NCBI RefSeq assembly: GCF_013425765.1
Contig: NZ_JACCJZ010000020.1
Coordinates: 682,001-746,000 of the forward strand
Direction of reading: 5' to 3'
Length of the DNA stretch: 64,000 nt
Source: Luteimonas deserti
GTDB lineage: Bacteria; Pseudomonadota; Gammaproteobacteria; Xanthomonadales; Xanthomonadaceae
How positions within the stretch are numbered: position 1 is the first letter of the stretch; each line of letters begins with the position of its first letter. The notes beneath the pieces were generated by a model that saw nothing but the letters and a program-made list of their open reading frames with translations, was not told the DNA's origin and did not search any database. This document shows, in pieces, positions 26,116 through 36,200 of the stretch. Made by a program: the position numbers and the translations under genes.

Positions 26116-27159
26116 TTATGCCACGGGGGGCGGAATCCGTCCATCGTCCATGGCCTGCAGCGGGCGCTTGGAGCGGTCGCCGGCGACCTCGCGCACGAGA
26201 CGCGGCACCAGATATCCCGACTGCCGCGCGACCAGCTCGGCATGCAATGCCAGTGCCCGTGCGTCGTCCACCTCGAAATGCGCCGCGCCGGCGACCCGGT
26301 CGAGCTGGTGGAGGTAGTAGGGCAGCACGCCGGCCTCGAGCGAGCGCTCCGACAGTGCCTGCAGCGCCTCGAGCGAATCGTTGATCCCGCGCAGCAGCAC
26401 CGCCTGGTTGAGCAGTACCGCGCCGGCGGCGCGCAGCCGGCGCATCGCGTTGTCCACCGACGCGTCGAACTCGCGGGCGTGATTGGCGTGGACCACCACC
26501 ACGACCGGCCAGGGCAGGGCGGCCAGCCACTCGCACAGTTCCACGTCGACCCGTTCCGGCAGCACGATCGGCAGCCGGGTGTGGATGCGCAGCCGGCGGA
26601 CATGTGGAATCGTGCGCAGCGCCGCGGTCAATTCGGCGAGCTTCGGTGTCGCGAGCGAGAACGGATCGCCGCCCGACAGCAGGACCTCGTCGATCGACGG
26701 GTCGCGCCGGATCACCTCGAGCGCCCCGGTCCACGCGCCGGCCGCGGCGGTCTCCTCGGCATACGGAAAATGGCGGCGGAAGCAGTAGCGGCAATGCACC
26801 GCGCAGCTGCCGGTCGCCACCAGCAGGGCGCGGCCGCGGTATTTGTGGATCACCCCGTGGCCGGCCTTGGCCGCAGCATCGCCGACCGCGTCCAGCGTGA
26901 ACCCGGGTACGGGCCGCAGCTCGGCGTCGAGCGGCAGGACCTGGCGCAGCAGCGGGTCGTGAGGATCGCCGTGGCGCATCCGGGCGATGAAGCCGCGCGG
27001 GACACGCAGCGGGAACTGGGCCGCGGCGACGGGCGAGAGGTCCGGGATGGCGTCCTCCAGACCCAGGATCGCCACGAGCTCGGTCGGGTCGCGGACGGCA
27101 TCGCGCCACAGTTGCTGCCAGCGGCGTGGCTGCATGGGCGCGGAGGCTGCGGGTATCAT
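26116..27159 (-). CDS. epmB: EpmB, EF-P lysine 2,3-aminomutase
   Basis: Radical SAM/PLP enzyme that converts (S)-alpha-lysine to (R)-beta-lysine for attachment to EF-P Lys34 by EpmA. The 347 residues contain the radical SAM cysteines in [14 protein letters not shown] (C119, C123, C126) and the [10 protein letters not shown] motif. The C-terminal [15 protein letters not shown] segment is where PLP and substrate residues sit in this family. The ATG at 27159, or at 27135 ([10 protein letters not shown]), could be the start; neither has a clear ribosome site. It is divergent from efp, its target's gene, with 92 bp between them. No epmA is in the window. Confidence 0.93.
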   Translation of the reverse strand: MIPAASAPMQPRRWQQLWRDAVRDPTELVAILGLEDAIPDLSPVAAAQFPLRVPRGFIARMRHGDPHDPLLRQVLPLDAELRPVPGFTLDAVGDAAAKAGHGVIHKYRGRALLVATGSCAVHCRYCFRRHFPYAEETAAAGAWTGALEVIRRDPSIDEVLLSGGDPFSLATPKLAELTAALRTIPHVRRLRIHTRLPIVLPERVDVELCEWLAALPWPVVVVVHANHAREFDASVDNAMRRLRAAGAVLLNQAVLLRGINDSLEALQALSERSLEAGVLPYYLHQLDRVAGAAHFEVDDARALALHAELVARQSGYLVPRLVREVAGDRSKRPLQAMDDGRIPPPVA

Positions 27160-27251
27160 GTGCGATTGGATCCGTAGAGCCGTCCGCGCACGCCGCGGCC
27201 GGTAAACCCCGTAGTGTAGCCGCCGGCGGCGCCGGCCAGCAGGAGCAGATG

Positions 27252-27818
27252 ATGGCCAGTTATGGCATGAACGACGTCAAGAACGGCCAGAAGATCCTGG
27301 TCAACAACGATCCCTGCGTCATCACCGACACCGAATACGTCAAGCCGGGCAAGGGCCAGGCGTTCACACGCATCAAGTACCGCAACATCAAGACGGGCCG
27401 CGTGGTCGAGCTGACCATGAAGGCGACCGACTCGCTGGAGGTGGCGGATGTCATGGACACCGACATGCAGTACCTCTACAGCGACGGCGAGTACTGGCAC
27501 TTCATGAATCCTGAATCCTTCGAGCAGGTCCAGGCCGAGAAGTCCGGCATGGGCGGCGCGGAGAAGTGGCTCAAGGGCGAGGAGCAGTGCGTGGTGACGT
27601 TGTGGAACGGGACGCCGATCATGGTGCAGCCGCCGAACTTCGTCGAACTCAAGATCACCGAGACCGATCCGGGCGTGCGTGGCGACACCTCGGGTGGCGG
27701 CGGCAAGCCGGCGACGCTCGAGACCGGCGCCGTGGTGCGCGTGCCGCTGTTCGTGGGTCAGGACGAGATCGTCAAGGTGGACACCCGCTCGGGCGAGTAC
27801 GTCAGCCGGGTGAAGTGA
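27252..27818 (+). CDS. efp: Elongation factor P
   Basis: Translation factor that binds between the P and E sites and rescues ribosomes stalled on polyproline stretches. The 188 residues show the KOW-like N-domain with Lys34 in [10 protein letters not shown], the modification site for beta-lysylation, then the two OB domains and the C-terminal [13 protein letters not shown]. The start ATG at 27252 is 6 nt behind AGGAG; the adjacent ATG at 27249 is too close. The divergent epmB gene and Lys34 together point to the beta-lysine pathway rather than rhamnosylation. Confidence 0.97.
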   Translation: MASYGMNDVKNGQKILVNNDPCVITDTEYVKPGKGQAFTRIKYRNIKTGRVVELTMKATDSLEVADVMDTDMQYLYSDGEYWHFMNPESFEQVQAEKSGMGGAEKWLKGEEQCVVTLWNGTPIMVQPPNFVELKITETDPGVRGDTSGGGGKPATLETGAVVRVPLFVGQDEIVKVDTRSGEYVSRVK

Positions 27819-27820
27819 GC

Positions 27821-28648
27821 ATGGTTCGCGTGCGCCGGTGGCTGGGGGCGGGGGCGCTCGCGCTCCTGTCGACGGCGATCGGCGCACATGCAGCGAAGCC
27901 GGTCCCGCCCCGCGATGCCTGCCCGTTGCAGACGATCTACGCGTTGGGCACCGGAGGACTGCTGCCCACCGGCCACGACGCGCCGATCGTCGCGCAGGCC
28001 TGTCGGGTGTGGCCTTACGACGAATCGCTCGCGCTGGCGGCGGTCGCCTACGCGCCGCCCGGCCAGACTGCGATCGGCGAGCGCGCGCTTCGCCTGGTGA
28101 TCGCGATGCTCGATGCGCAGTCCTCCGACGTGTTGGCGGTGCACGAGCGCGAGATCGGCGAGGACGCGGCGTTCGCGCTGCTGGAAGGCGGGGTCCTGCT
28201 GGATACCGCCCGTTACGACCTCGCCCAAGGCACGCGTGCCTTCGGCGTGGTGCTGCGCAGTTCGGCGCCGGGGCCGAGTTGCCCCGACGGCCGGTTCAAC
28301 GACGAGCTGACGCTGTACGTGCGGGAGGGCCGCGCGCTGCGGCCCGTCTTCGCTTCGCACATGGACTTCTGGACCCGGGTGCGGGGCGAACCCTGCAGTT
28401 GGGCGCGAGGCCAGCATCTGGTGACCGAGGAAGCAGCGTTCACCATCGGCGTCGAGCGCGGCAGGCGCCACGGCTTCGCCGACCTGCGCGTGACCGCCGA
28501 CGTGGCACGGATCGAAACCACCGACGGCGACGAGGACCGGCTGGTGCGTCGCCGCGCCAGCCGGATCGTGCGTTACGACGGCACGCGCTACGACGTGGAC
28601 GCGCTGGAGAACGGGTTTTTCTGGACCCAGGCCCCCGAGGACGAATGA
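27821..28648 (+). CDS. Secreted protein of unknown function
   Basis: A 275-residue protein with a probable Sec signal peptide (VRRWLGAGALALLSTAIGAHA, cleavage about residue 24) and a mature region of mixed composition. I recognise no domain. Seen in the mature part are four scattered cysteines (in DACPL, QACRV, GPSCPD and EPCSW) that could form disulfides, and the stretches GFADLRVTADVARIETTDGDEDR and RIVRYDGTRYDVDALENGFF. It starts 2 bp after efp and overlaps mtaD by 4 bp (ATGA), so it is probably translated from a shared message. Function unknown. Confidence 0.72.
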   Translation: MVRVRRWLGAGALALLSTAIGAHAAKPVPPRDACPLQTIYALGTGGLLPTGHDAPIVAQACRVWPYDESLALAAVAYAPPGQTAIGERALRLVIAMLDAQSSDVLAVHEREIGEDAAFALLEGGVLLDTARYDLAQGTRAFGVVLRSSAPGPSCPDGRFNDELTLYVREGRALRPVFASHMDFWTRVRGEPCSWARGQHLVTEEAAFTIGVERGRRHGFADLRVTADVARIETTDGDEDRLVRRRASRIVRYDGTRYDVDALENGFFWTQAPEDE

Positions 28649-29994
28649 ACATGCACGACGCGAGCCCGCAATCCATCGACCTGCTGATCGAGGCCGCGCA
28701 CGTGGTGCCGGTCGAACCGCACGCAGTGGTGCTCGACGACCACGCGGTCGCAGTGCATCGCGGCGAGATCGTCGCCGTCCTGCCGATCGCCGAGGCGCGC
28801 CAGCGGTTCGCACCGCAGGAGACGGTGTCACGCCTGCAGTCCGCGGTGCTGCCGGGCCTGGTCAACGCGCACACCCACAACCCAATGACGCTGTTGCGCG
28901 GCATCGCCGACGACCTGCCACTGAAGGTCTGGCTGCAGGAGCACATCTGGCCCATCGAGGGGGCGGTGATCGGACCGGCGTTCGTCGCCGACGGCATCAC
29001 CCTGGCGCTGGCCGAGATGCTGCGCGGCGGCACCACCTGCGTCAACGAGAACTATTTTTTCCCGGACGTGCAGGCGGCGGTCTACAAACAGCACGGCTTC
29101 CGCGCGCGCATCGGGCTTCCGGTCATCGATTTCCCCACTGCGTGGGCAGCCGGCGACGACGAGTACTTCGACAAGGCTGGCGCGGTGCACGACCAGTGGC
29201 GCGACGATCCGCTGATCGCGATGGCCTTCGCGCCGCATGCGCCCTACACGGTCAACGATGCCAACTTCGAGCGCGTGCGCATGCTGGCCGACCAGCTCGA
29301 CCTGCCGGTGCACCTGCACCTGCACGAGACGGCCCAGGAGGTTCAGCAGTCGATCGACGAGCACGGCCAACGACCGATCGCCCGCCTGGACCGCCTGGGC
29401 CTGGTCAACGACCGCCTGATCGCCGTGCACATGACCCAGCTCACCGAGGGCGAGATCCACCTGTGCGCCGAACGTGGGGTCAGCGTGGTGCATTGTCCTG
29501 AATCGAACCTCAAGCTGGCGTCGGGCTTCTGCCCGGCCTGCGCCCTGGCCCGCGCCGGGGTGACCGTGGCGATCGGCACCGACGGCGTCGCCAGCAACAA
29601 CGATCTCGACATGTTCGGCGAGACCCGTACGGCGGCGCTGCTGGCCAAGGCGGTGGCCAACGACGCGGCGGGCTTCGACGCGTTCACCGCCCTGCGCGCG
29701 GCGACGCTGGGCGGCGCGAAGGCGATCGGCTTCGACCATCTGGTCGGCTCGCTGACGCCCGGCAAGCAGGCCGATCTGATCGTGGTCGACCTGTCGCCGG
29801 TGGAAACCCAGCCGTTGCACCACGTCGTCTCCCAGCTGATCTACGCCACCGGCCGCCACCAGGTCAGCGACGTCTGGATCGCGGGCCAGCGCAAGCTGCG
29901 CGACCGGCAACTGGTGGACTTGGATCTCGACGCGATCGGCGCCAACGCCCGCCAGTGGCGCGAGCGCATCTCCCATATCCGCACCGGTGTCTGA
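28645..29994 (+). CDS. mtaD: MtaD-like 5'-methylthioadenosine/S-adenosylhomocysteine deaminase
   Basis: TRZ/ATZ-type amidohydrolase expected to deaminate methylthioadenosine, SAH or related adenosines in the cytoplasm. The 449 residues hold the metal ligands in NAHTHNPMTLLRG, a His in LPVHLHLHETAQE and the Asp in VAIGTDGVASNNDLDMF. The C-terminal VGSLTPGKQADLIVVDLS strand pair is usual for the composite domain. mtaD followed by ubiG and gph is a recurring order in Pseudomonas and xanthomonads, which supports the substrate call over guanine or atrazine-type deaminases. Its ATG overlaps the upstream stop; ubiG starts 3 bp after its end. Confidence 0.87.
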   Translation: MNMHDASPQSIDLLIEAAHVVPVEPHAVVLDDHAVAVHRGEIVAVLPIAEARQRFAPQETVSRLQSAVLPGLVNAHTHNPMTLLRGIADDLPLKVWLQEHIWPIEGAVIGPAFVADGITLALAEMLRGGTTCVNENYFFPDVQAAVYKQHGFRARIGLPVIDFPTAWAAGDDEYFDKAGAVHDQWRDDPLIAMAFAPHAPYTVNDANFERVRMLADQLDLPVHLHLHETAQEVQQSIDEHGQRPIARLDRLGLVNDRLIAVHMTQLTEGEIHLCAERGVSVVHCPESNLKLASGFCPACALARAGVTVAIGTDGVASNNDLDMFGETRTAALLAKAVANDAAGFDAFTALRAATLGGAKAIGFDHLVGSLTPGKQADLIVVDLSPVETQPLHHVVSQLIYATGRHQVSDVWIAGQRKLRDRQLVDLDLDAIGANARQWRERISHIRTGV

Positions 29995-29997
29995 CTG

Positions 29998-30723
29998 ATG
30001 ACCACCCCCCACGGCTCCGCACCACGCGACAACTTCCACCAGGCCGAACTCGACAAGTTCGGCGCGCTGGCCAACCGCTGGTGGGACACGGACGGCCCGC
30101 AGAAGGCGCTGCACGCACTCAACCCGGTGCGCCTCGAGTATGTGGCCCATCGCGTCCAGCTCGATGGCACCGCCGTCCTCGACGTCGGCTGCGGCGGTGG
30201 GCTGCTGAGCGAGGCGATGGCCCGGCGCGGCGCGAAGGTGACGGCCATCGACCTGGCCGAGGACCTGGTCAAGGTGGCTCGCCTGCATGGCCTCGAAAGC
30301 GGCGTGCGGGTCGATTACCGCGTGCAGTCGGTGGAGGCGCTGGCCGCCGAGCGCCCGGCCAGCTTCGACGTGGTCACCTGCATGGAGATGCTGGAGCACG
30401 TGCCGGATCCGGCCGCGATCCTCGAGGCCTGTGCCGTGCTGCTCAGACCGGGTGGCCAGCTCGTCGTCTCCACCCTCAACCGCACGCCGGCCGCCTTCGC
30501 CCTGGCGATCGTCGGTGCGGAGTACGTGGCACGCCTGCTGCCACGCGGGACACACCAGTACGCCGCCTTCATCAAGCCGTCCGAGCTCGCCGGCTGGTTG
30601 CGTGCGGCCGGTCTGCAGCTCGAGGACGTCAGCGGCCTGATGTACGAACCGTGGCGCAATGGCGCACGCCTGGTCTCGCGCACCGACGTGAACTACCTGG
30701 CTTGGGCGCGGAAGCCGGCATGA
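29998..30723 (+). CDS. ubiG: UbiG, ubiquinone O-methyltransferase
   Basis: SAM-dependent enzyme performing both O-methylations of ubiquinone synthesis. The 241 residues contain the UbiG lead [17 protein letters not shown] motif [23 protein letters not shown], acidic post-I AIDLAED, and the motif around [15 protein letters not shown]. The C-terminal [19 protein letters not shown] is close to the family ending. It lies in the mtaD-ubiG-gph run; its TGA overlaps the gph ATG. Confidence 0.95.
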   Translation: MTTPHGSAPRDNFHQAELDKFGALANRWWDTDGPQKALHALNPVRLEYVAHRVQLDGTAVLDVGCGGGLLSEAMARRGAKVTAIDLAEDLVKVARLHGLESGVRVDYRVQSVEALAAERPASFDVVTCMEMLEHVPDPAAILEACAVLLRPGGQLVVSTLNRTPAAFALAIVGAEYVARLLPRGTHQYAAFIKPSELAGWLRAAGLQLEDVSGLMYEPWRNGARLVSRTDVNYLAWARKPA

Positions 30724-31400
30724 GGGACGCGGACCGGTTTCCGGCCGTCGCGCTGTTCGACCTCGACGGCACCCTGCTCGACAGCGCGCCCGACATGCTG
30801 GCCACCGTCAACCGGATGCTCGAGGTACGGGGTCGCGCCCCCCTCGCGCTCGACCGGATCCGGCCGGTGGTGTCGCGCGGCGCGCGTGCGATGGCATCGG
30901 TCGCATTTCCCGAACTGGACACCGACGGCATCGTCGCGCTGGTCCCCGAGTTTCTCGCGGTCTACGGCGAGGAGCTGGGGCGCCATGGCGCGCCGTTCGA
31001 GGGCGTGGAACCGATGCTGGCCGCACTGGAGCGAGCCGGTACGCGCTGGGGGATCGTGACCAACAAGCCCGAGGGGCTGGCGCGGCGCATCCTGCCCCAG
31101 CTCGGCTGGCAGGACCGCTGCGCGGTGCTCGTGGGCGGTGACACGCTGGCGGAGCGCAAGCCGCACCCGCTGCCGCTGCTGCACGCGGCCGTAATCCTCG
31201 AGGTGGCGCCGGAGGCCTGCGCGTACGTCGGCGACGACGCGCGCGACATCGTCGCCGCACGCGCGGCGGGCATGGCGTCGATCGTGGCCCTGTGGGGCTA
31301 CCGGCTCGAAGACGACGATCCGGTGGCGTGGCTGGGCGACGTGATGCACGCGCATCCCGGCGACCTCGCGCAGCCGTCCGCCTGGCCGGTGTCCGCATGA
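30720..31400 (+). CDS. gph: Phosphoglycolate phosphatase (HAD family)
   Basis: HAD hydrolase that removes phosphate from 2-phosphoglycolate formed in DNA repair. The 226 residues show motif [15 protein letters not shown], the cap domain, motif II in WGIVTNKP, the motif III lysine in ERKPHP and motif [11 protein letters not shown]. The ATG overlaps the ubiG stop as ATGA, and the next gene overlaps its own stop the same way, giving a chain of coupled cistrons. Placement beside ubiG is conserved in related genomes; HAD specificity is otherwise hard to prove from sequence. Confidence 0.87.
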   Translation: MRDADRFPAVALFDLDGTLLDSAPDMLATVNRMLEVRGRAPLALDRIRPVVSRGARAMASVAFPELDTDGIVALVPEFLAVYGEELGRHGAPFEGVEPMLAALERAGTRWGIVTNKPEGLARRILPQLGWQDRCAVLVGGDTLAERKPHPLPLLHAAVILEVAPEACAYVGDDARDIVAARAAGMASIVALWGYRLEDDDPVAWLGDVMHAHPGDLAQPSAWPVSA

Positions 31401-32065
31401 CCGCCGCCATGACGGACGAACCCGATTTCATCGACAAGTGGCGACGCCGCTGGCCGGAATGGCGGGTCGGCCTGGTCTTTGTCGCGGCCGAGATGCGACC
31501 GCGTGCCGAGGCCTGGTTCGCACTGCTCGACGAGGTCTACGACGCAGCCTGGGGCGGCGCGGATCCCACCCCCGGCCTGGCCAAGCTTGCCTGGTGGCAG
31601 GAAGAACTGCAGGGCTGGGCGCGCGGTGCGCGGCGGCATCCACTAGCGGCCGTTCTGCAACGGGTGGACGCCCCGTGGCAGACCCTCGCCCTCGCGTTGC
31701 GGCTGCTGCCCGCGACGCGAACGCCGAGCGGAGATCATGCCGGCGACACGGCGGCGCTGCGCGATCTCTCGCTCGCGATCGATGCCTGCGAAGCACGACT
31801 GTTTCTGGGTGGCGCGGCGGCCGAGGCGCGCGGCGTCGCGCCTGCGACGGTCCTCGGTGCGCGGGCCTGGGCGCAGGCGGACCCCACGCTCGCCGCGGCC
31901 TGCCTCGTTGAATGGCCTACGCACGACCTCGGCACCCGGCCGCGCCGCATCGCCAATGCGATCCAGGGCGAACGCCTGCGCGCGCTGCGCCGCACCGGCC
32001 AGGCCGGGCCCGCGCCGGGCCTGGCCGTGCTCCGGGCGACCTGGCGCGCGGCGCGCGGCCGCTGA
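31397..32065 (+). CDS. Squalene/phytoene-synthase-like protein
   Basis: A 222-residue, mostly helical protein. The segment WFALLDEVYDAAWGGADPTPGLAKLAWWQEELQ and the following HPLAAVLQR resemble the first helices of the trans-isoprenyl (squalene/phytoene) synthase family, in particular its WWxEE motif. The Asp-rich DxxxD substrate motifs of active enzymes are not evident, and the protein is shorter than the usual 280-350 residues. Its function is therefore uncertain; eukaryotic NDUFAF6 shows that this fold can serve in complex assembly instead of catalysis. Start ATG 31397 (ATGA overlap with gph) or 31409. Probably the last gene of the mtaD operon. Confidence 0.6.
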   Translation: MTAAMTDEPDFIDKWRRRWPEWRVGLVFVAAEMRPRAEAWFALLDEVYDAAWGGADPTPGLAKLAWWQEELQGWARGARRHPLAAVLQRVDAPWQTLALALRLLPATRTPSGDHAGDTAALRDLSLAIDACEARLFLGGAAAEARGVAPATVLGARAWAQADPTLAAACLVEWPTHDLGTRPRRIANAIQGERLRALRRTGQAGPAPGLAVLRATWRAARGR

Positions 32066-32179
32066 GCGTCACACCGCCGGGAAACGCTCCGTTGCGGGGC
32101 CGTGCGTACCCGAGCCGGTAGACTTGCGGGCCTTCGCGACCGGTCCGGCCGGTCCCACCGCCTTTTCGCGAGCCGTCCC

Positions 32180-33091
32180 TTGAGCATTTCCGTGCGACCC
32201 GATTCCCTTCCCGACGTCGCCGGCGACCAGGCCCAGTCGGCGCGTCTCCTCGACTGGGTGGGCATGGCGCGCATCGCGCTGCCGCTGCGCATCGAGACCG
32301 GCGACGGCGACGCGATGACCGTCGCCGCATCGGCCGACGTCGGCGTCAATCTGGTCGACCCGGACGCGCGCGGCATCCACATGTCGCGCCTCTACCTGCA
32401 TCTGCAGGACGCGCTGTCGAGCGAGATCCTCGGACGCGATTCGCTGCGGCGCGTGCTGCAGGACTGCATCGACTCCCAGCGCGGTCTGGCGGACCGGGTG
32501 CAACTCACGCTGCGCTACGACCAGTTGCTGCGGCGTCCGGCCTTGGCCAGCGCACACAGTGGCTGGAAAGCCTACCCGGTGGAGATCGATGCGGTGCTCG
32601 GTCCAGCCGGACTGTCGCTGACACTCGCGCTGTCCGTGGAGTACTCCAGTACGTGCCCGGCATCGGCGGCCCTGTCGCGTCAGCTCAACGCCGCCCGGTT
32701 CGTCGCAGAATTCCCGGGTGATCCGGCGGATACCAGCGCCGTGCACGACTGGCTCGCGGCGCCGCGCGGCCTGGCCGCCACGCCGCACGCCCAGCGCAGT
32801 CGCGCGGACGTGCGCCTTTCGCTGCACGAGGGCGTCGAGGCGTTTCCGGTGCTGGCGATCGTCGACGCACTCGAGCACGCGCTCGGCACGCCGGTGCAGA
32901 CCGCGGTCAAGCGCGAGGACGAACAGGCGTTCGCTGCACTCAATGCCGAAAACCTGATGTTCTGCGAGGATGCCGCGCGCCGGGTCGCCTCGGTGCTCGC
33001 CGCCGATCCGCGCGTCACGCGCTTCGATGCCACCGTCTCGCATTTCGAGAGCCTGCACGCGCACGACGCGGTGGCGCGGGTGCGCGGCTGA
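32180..33091 (+). CDS. folE2: FolE2, type IB GTP cyclohydrolase
   Basis: Converts GTP to dihydroneopterin triphosphate, the first step of folate synthesis, without strict need for zinc. The 303 residues match the FolE2 family: SLPDVAGDQ near the start, VGVNLVDPDARGIHMSRLY, the SVEYSSTCPASAALSRQ stretch with the metal/catalytic Cys, and ENLMFCEDAARRVASVL near the end. I infer a TTG start at 32180 because the reading frame has no ATG close to the conserved N-terminus; GTG at 32192 is an alternative. No Zur-like operator is recognisable in the 114 bp upstream. Confidence 0.93.
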   Translation: MSISVRPDSLPDVAGDQAQSARLLDWVGMARIALPLRIETGDGDAMTVAASADVGVNLVDPDARGIHMSRLYLHLQDALSSEILGRDSLRRVLQDCIDSQRGLADRVQLTLRYDQLLRRPALASAHSGWKAYPVEIDAVLGPAGLSLTLALSVEYSSTCPASAALSRQLNAARFVAEFPGDPADTSAVHDWLAAPRGLAATPHAQRSRADVRLSLHEGVEAFPVLAIVDALEHALGTPVQTAVKREDEQAFAALNAENLMFCEDAARRVASVLAADPRVTRFDATVSHFESLHAHDAVARVRG

Positions 33092-33153
33092 GCGATCTCG
33101 CGTCGATCTGCCGGCTTGCGCGGCGATCCGGCGCGATGCGGCGAACACTCATG

Positions 33154-33187
33154 AAAAAGGGGAGCAGCCGAGGCTGCTCCCCTTTTT
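33154..33187. terminator. Bidirectional terminator between folE2 and the autotransporter
   Basis: A perfect 16-bp arm pair (AAAAAGGGGAGCAGCC with its complement) with GA at the centre. It ends in TTTTT on both strands and separates two convergent genes. Confidence 0.93.
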
Positions 33188-33205
33188 CGTTTGCCCTGTC
33201 GCCGA

Positions 33206-36200
33206 TCAGAACTGCACGGAGAACCGGGCGATCGCGCCGTGGTCGCGCACGTCGTCCGACAGCACGCCCGAGTAGCCCACCTCGAAGAGGCTGTTGGCCG
33301 AAGTCCGGGCGGCGAAGCCCAGCTCCACCAACGTCGCTTCGTCCGTGATCGCGGGACTGCGCACGGTGAACACCTCGCCGCCGCTCCAGGCGGCCTGCGT
33401 GCTACGGATCTGGTCGCCGCCGGCGTAGCGATAGCCCAGGTTGCCGCGCAGGCTCAGCCACGACTGGTCCTGCTGCGAGCCGCGCAGGGCCACATCGAAC
33501 CGCAAGCCGGCCGTGGTCAGATCGACGCGTTCGCTCGACGCGCCCAGCGCGAGCGCCGCGGCCCCGCCGTCCTCGACCGCCGCATCGGTATCCAGTTCCA
33601 CGTGGGCGTACTGGAGATACGGCTCGAACGACCAGGCACCGGCATTGGAGCGATATCCCGCTTCGATGAAGGCCTGCCATGCATCGGCGTCGTAGCGCGC
33701 GCGCGTCACGTCGGTGAGACCGGGGAAGGCCACCCGGCGCTCGAGGTCGAGCTCGTGCCAGGTATAACTGTAGCCGGCACGCACGCCGAAGCCGCCGAAG
33801 TCGGTGCTCGCGTAGAGGCCTGCATGACGGCTGTCGGTCTCGCCCTTGGAGCCGCGCTGGCGCACGTCGAAGTCGGTGCGTCCGGTTCCGCCGAACACAC
33901 CCAGGCGCCAGGTGCCGAAGGTGTGATCGACACCGACCAGTGCGGCATTGCCGTTCGATTGCACGCGTGCCGCGTTGCCGTCGCCTTCGATGCGGCCGCC
34001 GTGACGCTGGAGCTCGACCCAGGCCCCGGTGGCCGCGTCCTCCTCGCGCTGCGCGGTAAAGGCGTCCTGACCGAGTCCTGCACGCGCGAGCGTGGCATTG
34101 CGGACCATGCGACCGCTGTCGACCAGGATCGCCTGCGCGCTCGCGTGCGCCTCGCCGGACAGGCTGTCGAAGGCCTGACGCGCCTGTTCGGGCGCGAGCT
34201 GGGTCAGTGCGACCGGCAGGCCCTGGTTGAAGGCGAGTGCGTCGGCGGCGGCGGCAGCGGCCTGCTGGTTGGCAGTGCCCGCGGCGGATGCCAGGGACGC
34301 GCCGCGGGCGACGGCCACGCTCAGGCCATTGGCACCATAGATCAGCGACAGGGCCAGGAACGGGGAAAGCGCGCTGCTGTCGAGCGCATCGAACTGTCCT
34401 GTCAGGCCGCCTTGCGCGGTGATGAGGCTGTACCGCTGGCCGAGCAGGTAGGTGCCAGGCAACGAGATCGCACGCAGGGTGCCGCCCTCGATCGAGGCGC
34501 TACCAATCACACGCAGCAGGTCCGACGTCGACGGCGGCTGCAGTTCCGCCTCGAAGACCGAGCCGGCCACCTGCACGTAGTTGCCGTCGACCGTCAGTGT
34601 GCCGATCGAATTGCCCGGTGCAATGGTGCCGGCGACCCGGGTATCGGCGACTGTGCCGCTGCCGCCGAGCGTGCCGGCAGCGCCGACACGGGTCTGGGCA
34701 CCGCTGACGGTGCCGTTGACCACGGCGAGGCCGTTCACGACCTCGAGCGTGCTTCCACGCAATGCGCCATTGATCAGCAGCGCGCCGCCGTCCACACGGA
34801 CGTCGCTGCTCAGCGCGTTGTCGCCATCGAGTTCGAGCAGGCCCGAGCGGACCGTCGCACCGCCGAAGCTGTTGTCTCCCGAGAGCCGCAACCAGCCCGC
34901 CCCCGACTTCGTCAGTCGGCCAGGGCCGCCGATGTCGTTGGTCCAGTCGTCCCACGCGCCGCCTTCCCAGACCTTCCGTCCGCCGGCGACCGTGTCCATC
35001 ACCACGTCGGTGTCGACGCGCAGCAGGCCGGGTCCTTCGATCGCCGCCTTGAGGTTGAGCAGGCCCCAGCCGTAGATCTCGTCGACGCCCGGGGCGCCGA
35101 TGTCGGTGGCAGTGGTGAGCATGACGTCCCGCACCTGCGCGCCGGTCAGATAGGGGAAGCGCTCGAGCAACAGCGCCAGTGCACCGGTGACATGGGGCGC
35201 GGCCATGGACGTGCCGGAGTAATCCGCATAGGCGAACTCCGCCGAGAAATCTCCATACTCGAACCGCAGGTTACCGTCGTCGTCGATCACCCAGTCGGCC
35301 ACGATCTCTTCATCGCCGCCGTAGACCGTCGACGTGATGTTCGAGCCCGGCGCGGCGATACACCACTCGGCGCTGACACCGCACTTCATCGAGCGGTTGC
35401 TGAGCTGGAGTTGCTCGTTGAGATTGACCACGCTGACCCAGTACTGCTCGATCCCGGGAAAAAGCATCGGCAACGTCGCCGGCGCGCTGGCATGCGGACT
35501 GGTCGCGGGCGAGACGTTGACGGTGCTGTTGCCGGCGGCCACCACCTGGAGCAGGCCCGTGTCACGCGACGCGGCGGCCATCTCCTCGAAGGTCGCCGCG
35601 ATGCCGGCATTGGCCATCAAGGCGTTGTGGTAGAGCGCGACTTCTCCGGGCGTATAGGCCTGGTAGGTGTAGCCCCAGCTGTGGTTCATCGCACGGACGC
35701 CGTGATCGGCCGCCTGCTGATACATCTGCGCGAACGCGTTGCTGTCGGCCGACGTGGTGAACGTGAGGCAGTCGTTGTACTGGATGCAGGGCAGGTCGAC
35801 GATGGCCAGGCTGTCGTTGAACAGTCGTGCCGAACTGAGGGTGGCGCCGAACGCGACACCGTGCATGCCGCTGCCGTCACGGTTGGCCGCCATTGTGCCG
35901 GCGACATGGGTGCCGTGGCTGCCGTAAGAGAAAAAGGTGTTGCCCCACAGGTAGTTGTTGGCGGGGTTGGGGAAATACTGCTGCAGTGCCGGATCGTAGT
36001 ACTCCGCATCGATGGAGACCTTGTCACCCTCGGAGTAGAAGCAGGCAGTGGGGCCGGCAAGTACGGTGCTGTCGGTGCACAGCGTGCCATCGGCGAGCAG
36101 CTCGGCCATGGTGATCGCGCGGTGGTCCTTCCCCACGAACTCCTCGTGGTCGAGCCCGGCGCCGGAATCGAGCAGGCCAAGGCGCACGCCCGTGCCGGTC

